Counted from the stretch's first letter, positions 23,619-33,064 are shown. The stretch is DNA of 64,000 nt from Cyanobacteria bacterium OH_CBrB_359 (GCA_023433065.1 JAEZET010000004.1:806001-870000), one strand, 5' to 3'. A program made the numbers and translations. The notes: a model not told the origin generated them from the sequence alone.

Positions 23619-24278
23619 ATGCAGGCAAGACGCGCAGCCAGAGAACTCACTCTTATTTTGTTTTCCCAATTGGATTCTAAGCTTGATGCTTACTGTGAGG
23701 CTGATTTTGAAGATATTGTTCTTAAGTCTGTCAGAACTCTTACAAATGATTCTATTGATGAACTAAAAACAACATCATCAGCACTTTTTGATTTGAAAGA
23801 ATTTATTGAAAATTATGAAAGTGATCATCCGACAAATCTTGAAAGACCGATTGATGTTTCAAATATTCCGGTACCGATTCCAATGACATCAGATATGGTC
23901 GGTAGAATAGATGAGCTTATTAATATATCTGAAAAAGCCATGCTAGCACTTGAAATAGCAGAAATGGCTGCACTAGAAGAGAATGCCGAAGTGCGTGATT
24001 ATATTATGAAAATAATTACTGAATATAAAAAAAATGCAAAGTTAATTGATTCACAGATTAAAGATTTTGCTTATGGCTGGGATATTGATAGGCTTGTAAA
24101 AATGGATAAAGATATACTCAGAATTGCTATTTGTGAACTATTGTTTATTAAAGATGCGCCTGTTAAAGTTATTATTGATGAGGCAGTTGAACTTGCTAAA
24201 AATTATTCAACAGAAGATAGTGCTTCATTTGTTAATGGTATTTTGGGCAGAGTAGTTCTTGAAAATAATTTAAAATAG
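23619..24278 (+). CDS. nusB: Transcription antitermination factor NusB
   Basis: A protein of 219 residues. The start QARRAARELTLILFSQLD and the C-terminal domain DIDRLVKMDKDILRIAICEL with PVKVIIDEAVELAKNYSTED are NusB signatures. NusB joins the boxA antitermination complex that helps rRNA transcription. It is longer than E. coli NusB (139) because of a ~70-residue acidic insert after the first helices. It lies nine bases before ftsY, probably in one operon. Confidence 0.93.
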   Translation: MQARRAARELTLILFSQLDSKLDAYCEADFEDIVLKSVRTLTNDSIDELKTTSSALFDLKEFIENYESDHPTNLERPIDVSNIPVPIPMTSDMVGRIDELINISEKAMLALEIAEMAALEENAEVRDYIMKIITEYKKNAKLIDSQIKDFAYGWDIDRLVKMDKDILRIAICELLFIKDAPVKVIIDEAVELAKNYSTEDSASFVNGILGRVVLENNLK

Positions 24279-24287
24279 GTTAGGCTT

Positions 24288-25250
24288 ATGTTCGACTTTT
24301 GGAACAAAAATAAAGAGGATAACAATAGCGAAAAAAAATCTTCTTTTTTCGGCTTTTCTTTTGATAACTTAAAACAAACCATCTCAAATACTACACAGTC
24401 ATTGGTCGAAAATGTTGTTAATTCTGTAGAGCAAGAGGAAGAATTTGACGAGTTTATTCTTGATGAAATGGAGGAGCTCCTTATAAAAGCTGATTTAGGA
24501 GTGAGTGTTGCTTCAGAAATTGTTGATAAGCTTAGAAAACAAAATATTATAAAGCCCTCTCAGGTAAAGGCTTTTTTAAAAGATGAGTTCAGTCGGATAC
24601 TTTTTGCAGCAGGCTCAGACGGTTTGAAATATTCTGATAATAAATTAAATATTTACTTCATTACAGGAGTCAATGGCGCCGGCAAAACTACATTAATCGG
24701 CAAGCTTGCGAATCGTTTTAAATTGTCAGGTAAAAAGGTTTTAGTTGCTGCCGGAGATACTTTTAGGGCTGCTGCGGAGGAACAACTGAATATCTGGTCA
24801 GAGAGAGCAGGAGCCGATATATATAGAAAAGACGGTATAGATTCTGCTGCCGTTGTATACGATGCCATTTTAAAAGCACAAAATGAAAATTATGATGCTT
24901 TGTTAATAGATACCGCAGGAAGATTGCAAAATAAACAAAATCTTATGCAAGAACTCAGTAAGGTAAAATCTGTTATCGATAAACTTGCTCCTGACTCAAT
25001 GCGTGAAAGTATTTTAGTTCTTGATGCCAATACAGGTCAGAATGGACTGCAGCAGGCAAAAGTCTTTGCAGAAGTTTGCAGTTTAACATCAGTTGCTCTT
25101 ACAAAGCTTGACGGAAGTGCAAAGGGCGGGATTATAATCGCAATTGCCAAAGAATTTAAACTTCCAGTGAAACTTGTTGGCGTGGGAGAAAAATTAGACG
25201 ACTTAAAAGATTTTAATCCTCAGGAATTTATTGAAGCTTTGTTTGAATAA
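24288..25250 (+). CDS. ftsY: Signal recognition particle receptor FtsY
   Basis: A 320-residue SRP-type GTPase. An N-domain (about residues 30-110) precedes the G-domain: P-loop ITGVNGAGKTTLIGKLANR, DTFRAAAEEQL, DTAGRLQNKQNL and TKLDGSAKGG. The acidic A-domain is short. It docks SRP-ribosome complexes at the membrane for co-translational insertion. It is followed by a terminator shared with the convergent rpsG. Confidence 0.96.
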   Translation: MFDFWNKNKEDNNSEKKSSFFGFSFDNLKQTISNTTQSLVENVVNSVEQEEEFDEFILDEMEELLIKADLGVSVASEIVDKLRKQNIIKPSQVKAFLKDEFSRILFAAGSDGLKYSDNKLNIYFITGVNGAGKTTLIGKLANRFKLSGKKVLVAAGDTFRAAAEEQLNIWSERAGADIYRKDGIDSAAVVYDAILKAQNENYDALLIDTAGRLQNKQNLMQELSKVKSVIDKLAPDSMRESILVLDANTGQNGLQQAKVFAEVCSLTSVALTKLDGSAKGGIIIAIAKEFKLPVKLVGVGEKLDDLKDFNPQEFIEALFE

Positions 25251-25280
25251 AAAAAATGCCCTCAATCGAGAGCATTTTTT
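25251..25280. terminator. Bidirectional terminator between ftsY and rpsG
   Basis: AAAAAATGCCCTC pairs with GAGAGCATTTTTT across a four-base loop with one internal mismatch. A and T runs on both sides suit termination on both strands. Confidence 0.7.
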
Positions 25281-25292
25281 ATTTTTTATAAA

Positions 25293-25763
25293 TTAATATC
25301 TGTAATGAGCGAAAGCTTTGTTGGCTTCTGCCATTTTGTGGGTATCTTCACGCTTCTTGCAAGCTGCTCCTGAGCCGTTAGCGGCATCCATAAGTTCACT
25401 GGTTAATTTTTCAACCATTGATTTACCGTTGCGTTTTTTAGCTGATTCTATAAGCCAGCTTGAACCTAAAGCCATACCCCTATCAGGTTTTACTTCTACA
25501 GGAACCTGGTAAGTTGAACCACCGATTCTTCTTGCTTTTACTTCAAGTAGTGGTGTAGCATTTGTTAATGCTTTTTTGAAAATTTCAGTAGGTTCATCTT
25601 TTGATTTTGTTTTTATATTTTCTAAAGTAGAATAAAATATTTTTTCAGCAACTGATTTTTTGCCGCGTCTCATTAATCTGTTGATAAATTTGGCTATATC
25701 AACATTATTGTATACAGCATCAGGCGTTGGAATTCTTCTTTGTGGTTTACTACGTCTTGACAT
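25293..25763 (-). CDS. rpsG: 30S ribosomal protein S7
   Basis: A 156-residue, full-length S7 (for example VYNNVDIAKFINRLMRRGKK and GGSTYQVPVEV). It binds the 3' domain of 16S rRNA. It is 19 bases downstream of rpsL, the usual order. The usual next gene, fusA, is missing: a terminator and ftsY follow instead. Confidence 0.97.
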   Translation of the reverse strand: MSRRSKPQRRIPTPDAVYNNVDIAKFINRLMRRGKKSVAEKIFYSTLENIKTKSKDEPTEIFKKALTNATPLLEVKARRIGGSTYQVPVEVKPDRGMALGSSWLIESAKKRNGKSMVEKLTSELMDAANGSGAACKKREDTHKMAEANKAFAHYRY

Positions 25764-25782
25764 TTATATATAGCCTTTCTTA

Positions 25783-26157
25783 TTATTTTTTAGCTTTTTT
25801 AGCACCGTATTTAGATCTGCTTTGTGCTCTGTTTGCAACACCTGCAGTGTCTAATGTGCCTCTTACTATGTGGTAACGAACACCAGGTAGATCTTTAACC
25901 CTTCCACCTCTGATTAATACAACAGAGTGCTCTTGAAGGTTATGTCCGATTCCCGGTATATATGATGTAACTTCAAAACCATTGGTTAATCTAACCCTTG
26001 CAACTTTTCTAAGTGCTGAATTTGGTTTTTTGGGAGTTGTCGTATAAACTCTTGTACAAACACCACGTCTTTGAGGGCAGTTTGTTAGAGCAGGTGATTT
26101 TGTTTTATCAGTTAATTTTTGGCGTTCTTTACGAACTAACTGAGCTATGGTTGGCAT
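25783..26157 (-). CDS. rpsL: 30S ribosomal protein S12
   Basis: A 124-residue, full-length S12. TTPKKPNSALRKVARVRL holds the loop where streptomycin-resistance changes occur (Lys is wild type here), and VKDLPGVRYHIVRG is the second such loop. It acts in decoding. TAAGGAG lies before its ATG and a TTGACA box lies about 110 bases upstream. Confidence 0.97.
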   Translation of the reverse strand: MPTIAQLVRKERQKLTDKTKSPALTNCPQRRGVCTRVYTTTPKKPNSALRKVARVRLTNGFEVTSYIPGIGHNLQEHSVVLIRGGRVKDLPGVRYHIVRGTLDTAGVANRAQSRSKYGAKKAKK

Positions 26158-26241
26158 ATTTTCTCCTTATGTAATTATTTTTTTGTTGTTCATAACTTCA
26201 TTTCAGCACAAATTTCATTATGATACTAAAGTGAGTATATT

Positions 26242-26271
26242 TATCAAACTATAAGCAAAGTTTAATGTCAA
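26242..26271 (-). promoter_or_regulatory. Candidate promoter for rpsL-rpsG
   Basis: On the minus strand a perfect TTGACA (26271-26266) is followed after 18 bases by TTGATA (26247-26242), a moderate -10. It leaves a leader of roughly 80 bases before rpsL. Confidence 0.4.
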
Positions 26272-26317
26272 CTTTAAAGCCGTTTTAATACTTTAATATT
26301 TTAATTTTAGTTAATAT

Positions 26318-26668
26318 TTATTGCTCATTTCTCAATGCATTATCAAGTGCTATTTCAAGAGTCTTAATTTTTTCTTCAAGAACTTTGATTTTGGAATCAT
26401 CTGAATCGCTTTGTACAGACATTTTTTCATACTTCTTTTTGTAAGCCTGAATTAAATCTATTTTTCCCGCATAGCTAAATGCACAAAAAGTAAATCCTGA
26501 TATAATACCTAGCATAAACATTATTGCTATTAAGTGAGCTATGCTAATATCAAAATTAACATGTTGAATTGGGCACATGATTGTTGCAATTACATTTATG
26601 TTTAAATAAGCGGTATAAATTGCAGCGATAGTGAGCCCAATTGCTATAAATAAAGATAAAAATTTCAT
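26318..26668 (-). CDS. Small membrane protein with C-terminal coiled coil (LapA-like)
   Basis: A 116-residue protein. Two hydrophobic helices (residues ~5-25 and ~45-68) with a short loop resemble LapA-domain (DUF1049) proteins. A charged coiled-coil tail (DDSKIKVLEEKIKTLEIALD) follows. Its ATG overlaps the end of the rluD-family gene by 4 bases, making it the last gene of that operon. Function unknown. Confidence 0.62.
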   Translation of the reverse strand: MKFLSLFIAIGLTIAAIYTAYLNINVIATIMCPIQHVNFDISIAHLIAIMFMLGIISGFTFCAFSYAGKIDLIQAYKKKYEKMSVQSDSDDSKIKVLEEKIKTLEIALDNALRNEQ

Positions 26669-27588
26669 TGTTTGCTCCTCAAATAATTTAAAACCTTTTG
26701 GATATCTTCATCAGGTTCCAAGTGAACATTTATTATACTATTATCATAAGGCGTTGTAAACGTTAAATCGTAGGCTTGTAGTGTTTGTTCTTTTGTTTTG
26801 ACCTTTGTTTTTTCAGCACCATACAAACTGTCATTTACAATCGGATGTTTAATGGAACTTAAGTGAACTCTGATTTGATGCGTTCTTCCTGTTTCCAGTT
26901 GTAATTCCAAAAATGCATGTTTGTTAAAACTCTCAAGAACTTTATAGTGTGTGACAGCTGACAGCCCTTGTTCAACTACAGACATTTTTTCTGGCTTTGT
27001 AGGATGTCTTGAGATATCTTTGTTTATTGTTCCTTCATTTTCCTGAAAAGTGCCTTGCACAACAGCCAAATATTTTCTGATTGCGGTCTTTTCTTTTATC
27101 TGGTTTGCTAAATAGTTGTGCGAATTGTTGTTTTTTGCAACCATTAATAATCCTGAAGTGTTCCTGTCCAGACGGTGCAGAATCCCGGGTCTTAGGCTCC
27201 CGTTTGTGTTTGAGAGTCCTTCATATCCGTATTTATATAAAAGAGCATTTACTAAAGTTTGGGATTTTTCTTTTGCTGTAGGATGAGTAAGCATATTTTT
27301 AGGCTTATTAACAACAAGCATTGCATCATCTTCATATTTTATATCAAGTGGTATGTTTTCCGGCATAATTATTGCATTTTCTTCTTCTTTAAAATCAATG
27401 CAAATTAAATCATTTTCTTTCAGTTGATATGAGGGTTTCTTTACGGATGAATTTATTAGGATTTCCCCATTTTTAATTGAGTTTTGTATTTGGGTTCTGG
27501 ATTTTTGCTCAAAAAAAACAGACAAAAAACTGTCAAGTCTTTTGTTTTCATCTTCCTCAGAAATTTTAATAGAATATTTTTTATCCAT
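26665..27588 (-). CDS. rluD: RluD-family 23S rRNA pseudouridine synthase
   Basis: A protein of 307 residues. An S4 RNA-binding domain (about 1-75, DSFLSVFFEQKSRTQIQNSI) precedes the catalytic domain with GILHRLDRNTSGLLMVAKN (catalytic Asp). LETGRTHQIRVHL is a second family motif. It modifies uridines in large-subunit rRNA; RluD or RluC/RluA type cannot be settled by eye. It sits 5 bases after lspA, the usual lspA-rluD order. Confidence 0.92.
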   Translation of the reverse strand: MDKKYSIKISEEDENKRLDSFLSVFFEQKSRTQIQNSIKNGEILINSSVKKPSYQLKENDLICIDFKEEENAIIMPENIPLDIKYEDDAMLVVNKPKNMLTHPTAKEKSQTLVNALLYKYGYEGLSNTNGSLRPGILHRLDRNTSGLLMVAKNNNSHNYLANQIKEKTAIRKYLAVVQGTFQENEGTINKDISRHPTKPEKMSVVEQGLSAVTHYKVLESFNKHAFLELQLETGRTHQIRVHLSSIKHPIVNDSLYGAEKTKVKTKEQTLQAYDLTFTTPYDNSIINVHLEPDEDIQKVLNYLRSKQ

Positions 27589-27593
27589 AACTT

Positions 27594-28055
27594 CTACTTA
27601 CTATTGTATAAAGTAATTATAAGAAGGAATGCACCAATTGTTATAAGTATATCAAAAGCGTTAAAAACCGGAAAGTTTATGAAATTCAGCTTTATATAAT
27701 CTGTGACAAATCCATCTGAAATTCTCTCATACAGGTTTCCAGCGATACCTGCTGTAAGCAATGATAAGGTAGTTATTTTGATTTTTGATATTGAAGCGGA
27801 ATTTTTAACAATATAGATAACTATATAAAGCAAGATTATGGATGAAAGCCAGATGAGTATATGCGTATAATCTTGAAACAAGCTAAATGCAGCTCCTGTA
27901 TTTTTGACAAATATTAAAGAAAAGACTTTATTGTCAATACTATTTGCACTATTTATAAAAAACAACGCAGAAAATTTAACGAGAAATGAGAGGGTGATAA
28001 ATGTTAATGATTTTATAATAAAATTTAAAACTTTTTTTAAATTAACCCTTTTCAT
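27594..28055 (-). CDS. lspA: Lipoprotein signal peptidase LspA
   Basis: A protein of 153 residues with four membrane helices. Conserved blocks are KNTGAAFSLF, IAGNLYERISDGFVTDYI (first catalytic Asp) and FPVFNAFDILITIG (second Asp, in FNxxD). It removes signal peptides from prolipoproteins. ATG lies inside the end of the upstream unknown gene (14-base overlap), so the two are coupled. Confidence 0.94.
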   Translation of the reverse strand: MKRVNLKKVLNFIIKSLTFITLSFLVKFSALFFINSANSIDNKVFSLIFVKNTGAAFSLFQDYTHILIWLSSIILLYIVIYIVKNSASISKIKITTLSLLTAGIAGNLYERISDGFVTDYIKLNFINFPVFNAFDILITIGAFLLIITLYNSK

Positions 28056-28986
28056 TTTCTGTATTTGTAGCCTCTTTTATGTCAATTTGTTTAACTTCTT
28101 GTTTTTTTAATACGTTGACTCGTGTCATTAGAAAAGCCATTCCCGTAACATTTATGTTTATGTTTTGTGAGTTAATTACTGATGCTTTGGTCAAACCTAC
28201 AGATGCTACAGCATATTCGTTGTGATTTTGGGTATTAGCCGTAAAAATCCTTTCTAATACACTTGAGCCTTTCATATTTCTGAAAACATCTTTTGGTTGT
28301 GACTGCGGGAAGATAATTGGTTCATTTGTTAGTGATGCCAAAACAAAAGTATTTGCAGGTATATCAATATTCATTGTAGTTGTGTATTGTTCGCCTTCTT
28401 TTATAAGATTAGGCGCGTCGAGTGAGATATTAATTCCCTTGGCATCTCCATATTTGAGGCTTGTAGTCTCTTCAAGAGTCATGTTTGAGATTATAAGCCA
28501 TTCATTTGCGTATTTTTGCAGTTGAAAAATTACCTCTGATTTTGATTTAATTTCACCTTCTTCTTTTATACTGGCGAATAATTCTTTTGTCTTCCCGGTC
28601 GCATATTCCGTAAGTTTTATGGTTGCGTAATTTCCGTTTATAGATATGTTTTGTATTTGTGTTGAATAGCTGACATCAGGGTAGGTAGTCCAGGACCTTT
28701 CAATTATTTTAAAATAAGTTTCTTTGTCAAATCCATCAGAATTGAGGTAATTCTCAGCATATAATGATTTGAATTTTTCCAAATTATGAGAGTTTGCATA
28801 TTTATCATATTTTGAAAATAAGTTTTGTATTTCTTGTTTCGGGTCTAAGTTCAATACTTTATTAAATCCGATTCTGCTAATTTTTTCCAAATATAAATTT
28901 TCATCATTTTCTGCACTAACAGATGGTAATGAGGTTAAAAATAATATCAATATCAGTAAATTGATTTTTAAGATTTTTTTAAACAT
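28042..28986 (-). CDS. Secreted protein of unknown function (NTF2-like region)
   Basis: A 314-residue protein with an N-terminal signal peptide (hydrophobic about residues 9-25, then SVSAEND). Residues ~40-160 have the look of an NTF2-like/SnoaL fold (SLYAENYLNSDGFDKETYFK, then INGNYATIKLTEYATGK); the rest is beta-rich. It lies between the PQ-loop protein and lspA and overlaps both, so envelope work is likely. No function can be named. Confidence 0.6.
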   Translation of the reverse strand: MFKKILKINLLILILFLTSLPSVSAENDENLYLEKISRIGFNKVLNLDPKQEIQNLFSKYDKYANSHNLEKFKSLYAENYLNSDGFDKETYFKIIERSWTTYPDVSYSTQIQNISINGNYATIKLTEYATGKTKELFASIKEEGEIKSKSEVIFQLQKYANEWLIISNMTLEETTSLKYGDAKGINISLDAPNLIKEGEQYTTTMNIDIPANTFVLASLTNEPIIFPQSQPKDVFRNMKGSSVLERIFTANTQNHNEYAVASVGLTKASVINSQNININVTGMAFLMTRVNVLKKQEVKQIDIKEATNTENEKG

Positions 28987-29284
28987 TTAAATCCTTATAT
29001 CGTTGTTTATATATTAATACCAACGTAAAATCAGCTGATACTAATAATAAGTTTACTACATATAACCATATAACAATATCAATAGAGTATAAAAGTTTGT
29101 GCATTATTCCGCAAATATAGCCAAGTATTATAAGTGATAGAAATAATCTGCTTTTACCCTTTACATTTTTTGTCCTGTAAGTTTTCGCAACTGCAACAGG
29201 CCAACTGGCACCAAAACATACCAACATACCGACTTCAAACCAGCTCATTGACTTGATCTGCAATGATTGCGATAATAAATCCAC
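28979..29284 (-). CDS. Small PQ-loop/SemiSWEET-like membrane protein
   Basis: A protein of 101 residues with three membrane helices. VCFGASWPVAVAKTYRTKNV and SLIILGYICGI match the short PQ-loop family related to SemiSWEET sugar carriers, though the PQ pair itself is replaced by WP. It may move a small solute as a dimer; the substrate is unknown. First gene of the operon running to 26318. Confidence 0.68.
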   Translation of the reverse strand: MDLLSQSLQIKSMSWFEVGMLVCFGASWPVAVAKTYRTKNVKGKSRLFLSLIILGYICGIMHKLLYSIDIVIWLYVVNLLLVSADFTLVLIYKQRYKDLNV

Positions 29285-29389
29285 TCGTGTTTCCTCTAAA
29301 TGTACAGTATAATTTTAGCATAAAACGTTATTTTTGATACAATTATATTGTCTTTTATTTAAAATGAAAAATCAATAAAGAGGTAAAAT

Positions 29390-30196
29390 ATGTTATTTGT
29401 TATGGATATAGGTAATACCAGTATTACAGCAGGTATTTTTGAAAATGATACGCTTGTTGTATCCTGGCATTTAGCTTCAGACAGTAAACGTTCGGAAGAC
29501 GAATACGGAATAATTATAAAAAATTTGATAAAAGATGCCGGTTTATCCGACAAAATTGATTCCGCAATTATTTCAAGCGTTGTACTTCCTTTAACAGAAA
29601 GAATCAGCATTGCTATAGAAAAATATCTAAAAGTTTCTTGTATTATTGTTAGTCATAAAATTAATACCGGTATAAAAATACAAATTGATAATCCGTCTGA
29701 AATAGGTGCAGATAGAATCGTAAATGGCTATGCTGCATCTAAAATATACGGTAATCCAGCTATTGTAGTCGATTTTGGAACAGCAACAACATTTGATATT
29801 GTAAATTCCAAAAACGAATTTATCGGCGGAATCATAACTGCAGGAATGAAAATACAGGCTGATGCTTTAAGTAAATTTACATCAAAACTTCCAAAAGTAA
29901 AAATTGAAGCCCCAAAAAACACAATAGGTGCAAATACAATAGATGCTATGTTGTCGGGTATTGTGAGAGGGCATGCTTTAATGATTGAAGGGTTAATTCA
30001 TGACTGCGAAGAAGAACTCGGCGAAAAAGCCGTAGTAATTGCTACGGGAGGCTACTCTTCTATAATAAGCAAGTATATAAAAAGACAATTTGATTATGTA
30101 AACCCCGATTTAACTTTAACCGGTTTAAAACTTCTGTATGATTTGAATACACAGAAAAAAATCCAATCGGATGTGCAAGATATTTTATTGGGTTGA
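29390..30196 (+). CDS. coaX: Type III pantothenate kinase
   Basis: A protein of 268 residues. MLFVMDIGNTSITAGIF is the ATP-binding start of CoaX, GADRIVNGYAA the pantothenate site and VDFGTATTFDIV the second phosphate motif; GGIITAGMKIQADALSKFTS follows. It makes 4'-phosphopantothenate for coenzyme A. AAAGAGGTAAA precedes the ATG. Its last 12 bases overlap the end of comEC on the other strand. Confidence 0.95.
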   Translation: MLFVMDIGNTSITAGIFENDTLVVSWHLASDSKRSEDEYGIIIKNLIKDAGLSDKIDSAIISSVVLPLTERISIAIEKYLKVSCIIVSHKINTGIKIQIDNPSEIGADRIVNGYAASKIYGNPAIVVDFGTATTFDIVNSKNEFIGGIITAGMKIQADALSKFTSKLPKVKIEAPKNTIGANTIDAMLSGIVRGHALMIEGLIHDCEEELGEKAVVIATGGYSSIISKYIKRQFDYVNPDLTLTGLKLLYDLNTQKKIQSDVQDILLG

Positions 30197-32566
30197 TAAT
30201 GATTTTTGAAACTGTCTTTTTTTTGTGTTAAAAGATAATAACTCAATTCTGTCTGAGATAACGGCCTTTGTTGCATTACTGTTATCGGTTCTGAATATGT
30301 TTATATTGTTTTTTCTCAAGAGATTTATAATTTTTTTATCAGGGTGCCCATACGGATTTTCTCCTGTAGAGATTATAGCAACATCAACAGAAGCATCGTC
30401 CAGCATTTTTTGATTAATTGAATTTTCACTTCCATGATGTCCTACTTTTAATATGTCAATATTATTTTTGTATTTGTTATTTAGTGTTAAAAATGATTTT
30501 GTTCCTGCATCCCCCATAAATAATATATTGAAATTGTTATATTTCAAGAGAGTTATCAGAGATTCTTCATTTTCATCGTTAAGTTTTTTCTCATCCCTGG
30601 TGGCATTAATAAATGACAAATTTTTTTCTTTTATAAGCAGTTGATTTTCTTTTGGGACCTCATAGTCTATTTTATTATTTTTTAGATAGCTTATTATTTT
30701 ACGGTAAATATTGTTATCACTTTTTAAATTATTGATGTAAACATTTTTAACTTTAATATTAGGTAGAATGTCCATGCTTCCCCCTGCATGGTCTGCATCA
30801 AAGTGCGTTAAAACCAAAGCATCAAGATTTTTTATGCCATTATCTTTAAAGTATTTAAGGATAACTTGTCTTGCATCACTTGCTGCGCTTTTATATGGAG
30901 CTTTGCCTGTATCAATTAAAATATATTTATTTTCAGGAGTTTTAATTAAAGCACTGTCCGCATTTCCCATATCAAAAAAGATTATTTCGCAATTGTTATT
31001 TTTGATTGGAATAAGAAGAATTATAAATAATAAAAGTGCGACTCCGGTGGTGATTAAAAGTTTTTTGTTTTTAAATTCTGATTTTAAAAATAAAGCAACA
31101 CTGATAATACTTATGTAATATAAAGTAATTTGTATAATTGAAGGATGAGTTGTTGTTAAAAGAGAATACGGAAGATTTGCAAAGTAATCTGATATAAATA
31201 TGAGGCTGCTTAATAACGGGTTTAAAATAACAGAGCTGATTTTGCACACGTAAAGTGATATAGGCGTAATCATTGCAATAATTGAACTTACAAAGCCCAA
31301 AAAGCTCACTATCGCTAAAAATGGAACTATAGCGATATTAGCAAGGATTGAATATGTGGAGAATGTATTAAAATAAAACATTTGAAGCGGGGCCGCATAT
31401 AATTGGGCAATAAGAGGAACAAGACACGTGCTTAAAATAATGTTTAAAAATTTATTTTCTATTTTGTCAAAAAGCACAGGGCATGTGAGTAATAGTCCAA
31501 AAGTTACGACGAAGGATAGCTGAAATCCTACCAGATTAATCATTGCAGGGTCATATAATAACAATAAAAGAGCCACAAAGAATAAAAGTGCAATATTATC
31601 AGCATCTCTGTCAATTAACTTACCCAACAATATGAATATAAGCATGATTGAAGCTCTTAATATAGAAGGTCCGAATCCTGTCATAGCCGTATAAAAAATT
31701 ATAAGAAATATTCCGCTTAAAATTGAAAATCGATAGTGCACCCTGAACTTTTGAGATATAAAAAACCATATTCCGAATATTAATGTCACATTCATCCCTG
31801 AAGCCGCCAGGATATGAAGTAATCCTGAATTTATAAAAGAGGTTTTAATATAATCAGGAGGATTGACGGCATCATCGCCGAAAATAATGCCTCCAAGGAG
31901 CTCTATATTAGGGCTTTTGATGTTTTGGGAATGATCTTTTATAATTTGATTTCTTGTTTTATTGATTTTTTGGAGTATCTTCCAATAAGGTGTATCTGCT
32001 TTTGTTATTATTTTTTGACTGTTTTCATTTGCATAGAAAACCGTATGAGTATCAAAATTTCTTAAATAACTTCTGTAGTCAAATTGAGAGGGATTTTTGG
32101 CTTTTCTTGGCAGATTAATTTTGCCTTCAATCTCGATTTTATCTCCTATTTCCAGGTTGTTAAGTTCTGTTCTTAAACCAGGCAGTGTTACTATTGTTTT
32201 TGAGTGTAAGTTGTTGTAATTGGCTTGCGAATAGTTAATTTTATTAACGTTTAAGTAAAATTTCGTTTTATCAGAGTGATTTGTTGTAGGGATACTTTCG
32301 ATTCTACCTTCAATTTTTGCTTTCTGTGGGGCAATTTTAGATAACATGTCAAAATCTTTTATTTGAAAATGGCAGTTAATTATTGCCACAACAAAGAAAA
32401 AATAGAGTACGATTGAAAGTTTAGATGAAATTAACTTTTTATGAAGAATAACTATTGTTATAATTAAAAGAATAGATGCCAATAAAGGAATCTGAGAGCT
32501 AAAAAAGGCTAGCAGTCCAATTAAATAATATATAGAAATTAAAATTGTACCTTGAGTTCTTTGCAT
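30185..32566 (-). CDS. comEC: DNA internalization-related competence protein ComEC/Rec2
   Basis: A protein of 793 residues. The N-terminal part holds membrane helices and an OB-like DUF4131 region (~90-190). The central 'competence' domain has LHILAASGMNVTLIFG and GFGPSILRASIMLI. The C-terminal metallo-beta-lactamase-like domain has LVLTHFDADHAGGSMDIL and VGHHGSENSI. It forms the channel that brings single-stranded DNA into the cell. The start at 32566 has no Shine-Dalgarno sequence and lies only 12 bases from a -10 box (see 32573-32584). Confidence 0.93.
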   Translation of the reverse strand: MQRTQGTILISIYYLIGLLAFFSSQIPLLASILLIITIVILHKKLISSKLSIVLYFFFVVAIINCHFQIKDFDMLSKIAPQKAKIEGRIESIPTTNHSDKTKFYLNVNKINYSQANYNNLHSKTIVTLPGLRTELNNLEIGDKIEIEGKINLPRKAKNPSQFDYRSYLRNFDTHTVFYANENSQKIITKADTPYWKILQKINKTRNQIIKDHSQNIKSPNIELLGGIIFGDDAVNPPDYIKTSFINSGLLHILAASGMNVTLIFGIWFFISQKFRVHYRFSILSGIFLIIFYTAMTGFGPSILRASIMLIFILLGKLIDRDADNIALLFFVALLLLLYDPAMINLVGFQLSFVVTFGLLLTCPVLFDKIENKFLNIILSTCLVPLIAQLYAAPLQMFYFNTFSTYSILANIAIVPFLAIVSFLGFVSSIIAMITPISLYVCKISSVILNPLLSSLIFISDYFANLPYSLLTTTHPSIIQITLYYISIISVALFLKSEFKNKKLLITTGVALLLFIILLIPIKNNNCEIIFFDMGNADSALIKTPENKYILIDTGKAPYKSAASDARQVILKYFKDNGIKNLDALVLTHFDADHAGGSMDILPNIKVKNVYINNLKSDNNIYRKIISYLKNNKIDYEVPKENQLLIKEKNLSFINATRDEKKLNDENEESLITLLKYNNFNILFMGDAGTKSFLTLNNKYKNNIDILKVGHHGSENSINQKMLDDASVDVAIISTGENPYGHPDKKIINLLRKNNINIFRTDNSNATKAVISDRIELLSFNTKKRQFQKSLSTQ

Positions 32567-32572
32567 AACTTT

Positions 32573-32584
32573 TATAATATTATA
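32573..32584. promoter_or_regulatory. Back-to-back -10 boxes for divergent comEC and ogt
   Basis: Plus-strand TATAAT lies at 32573-32578; minus-strand TATAAT lies at 32584-32579. Each box is 12 bases from its own ATG (32591 for ogt, 32566 for comEC), so both mRNAs would have leaders of only a few bases. No Shine-Dalgarno site is present on either side. Confidence 0.5.
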
Positions 32585-32590
32585 TTAATT

Positions 32591-33064
32591 ATGAAAATTA
32601 CATTATATGAGTCAGAATTCGGTACGATAAAATTAACAAGCGACGATAATTGCTTGATAGCTCTAGATTTGAATCCGACTGGTGATGTCAAATCCGAAAA
32701 ATCAGAATTTAACGATTTTGTAATGATTCAATTGAATGAATATTTCAAAGGGCAAAGACAAAACTTCGAAATCCCTTTAAAATTGCACTCTAAAAGTAAA
32801 TTTAAAGAATCTGTATGGGCTGAACTGACTAAAATTCCGTTTGGACAGACAGTCAGCTATAAAGATATTGCAATGAAAATTAATAATCCAAAAGCCTATA
32901 GAGCTGTTGGAAATGCTATTGGAAATAATCCTATTCCCATAATCGTTCCTTGTCATAGAGTGCTTGCTTCAAGAGGAAAATTAGGCGGTTTTTCGCTGGG
33001 AATTGAAGTAAAGAAAAAACTTTTAAAAATCGAACAAAAGGATGGTTTAAAAAAACTCTTTTAG
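32591..33064 (+). CDS. ogt: Methylated-DNA--protein-cysteine methyltransferase
   Basis: A protein of 157 residues from ATG 32591; an upstream TTG at 32552 would run into comEC. The active site is IIVPCHRVLASRGKLGGFS with the acceptor Cys in PCHRV; GQTVSYKDIAMKINNPKAYRAVG is the DNA-binding helix region. It removes O6-alkyl groups from guanine once per molecule. It is divergent from comEC with a 24-base gap. Confidence 0.93.
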   Translation: MKITLYESEFGTIKLTSDDNCLIALDLNPTGDVKSEKSEFNDFVMIQLNEYFKGQRQNFEIPLKLHSKSKFKESVWAELTKIPFGQTVSYKDIAMKINNPKAYRAVGNAIGNNPIPIIVPCHRVLASRGKLGGFSLGIEVKKKLLKIEQKDGLKKLF

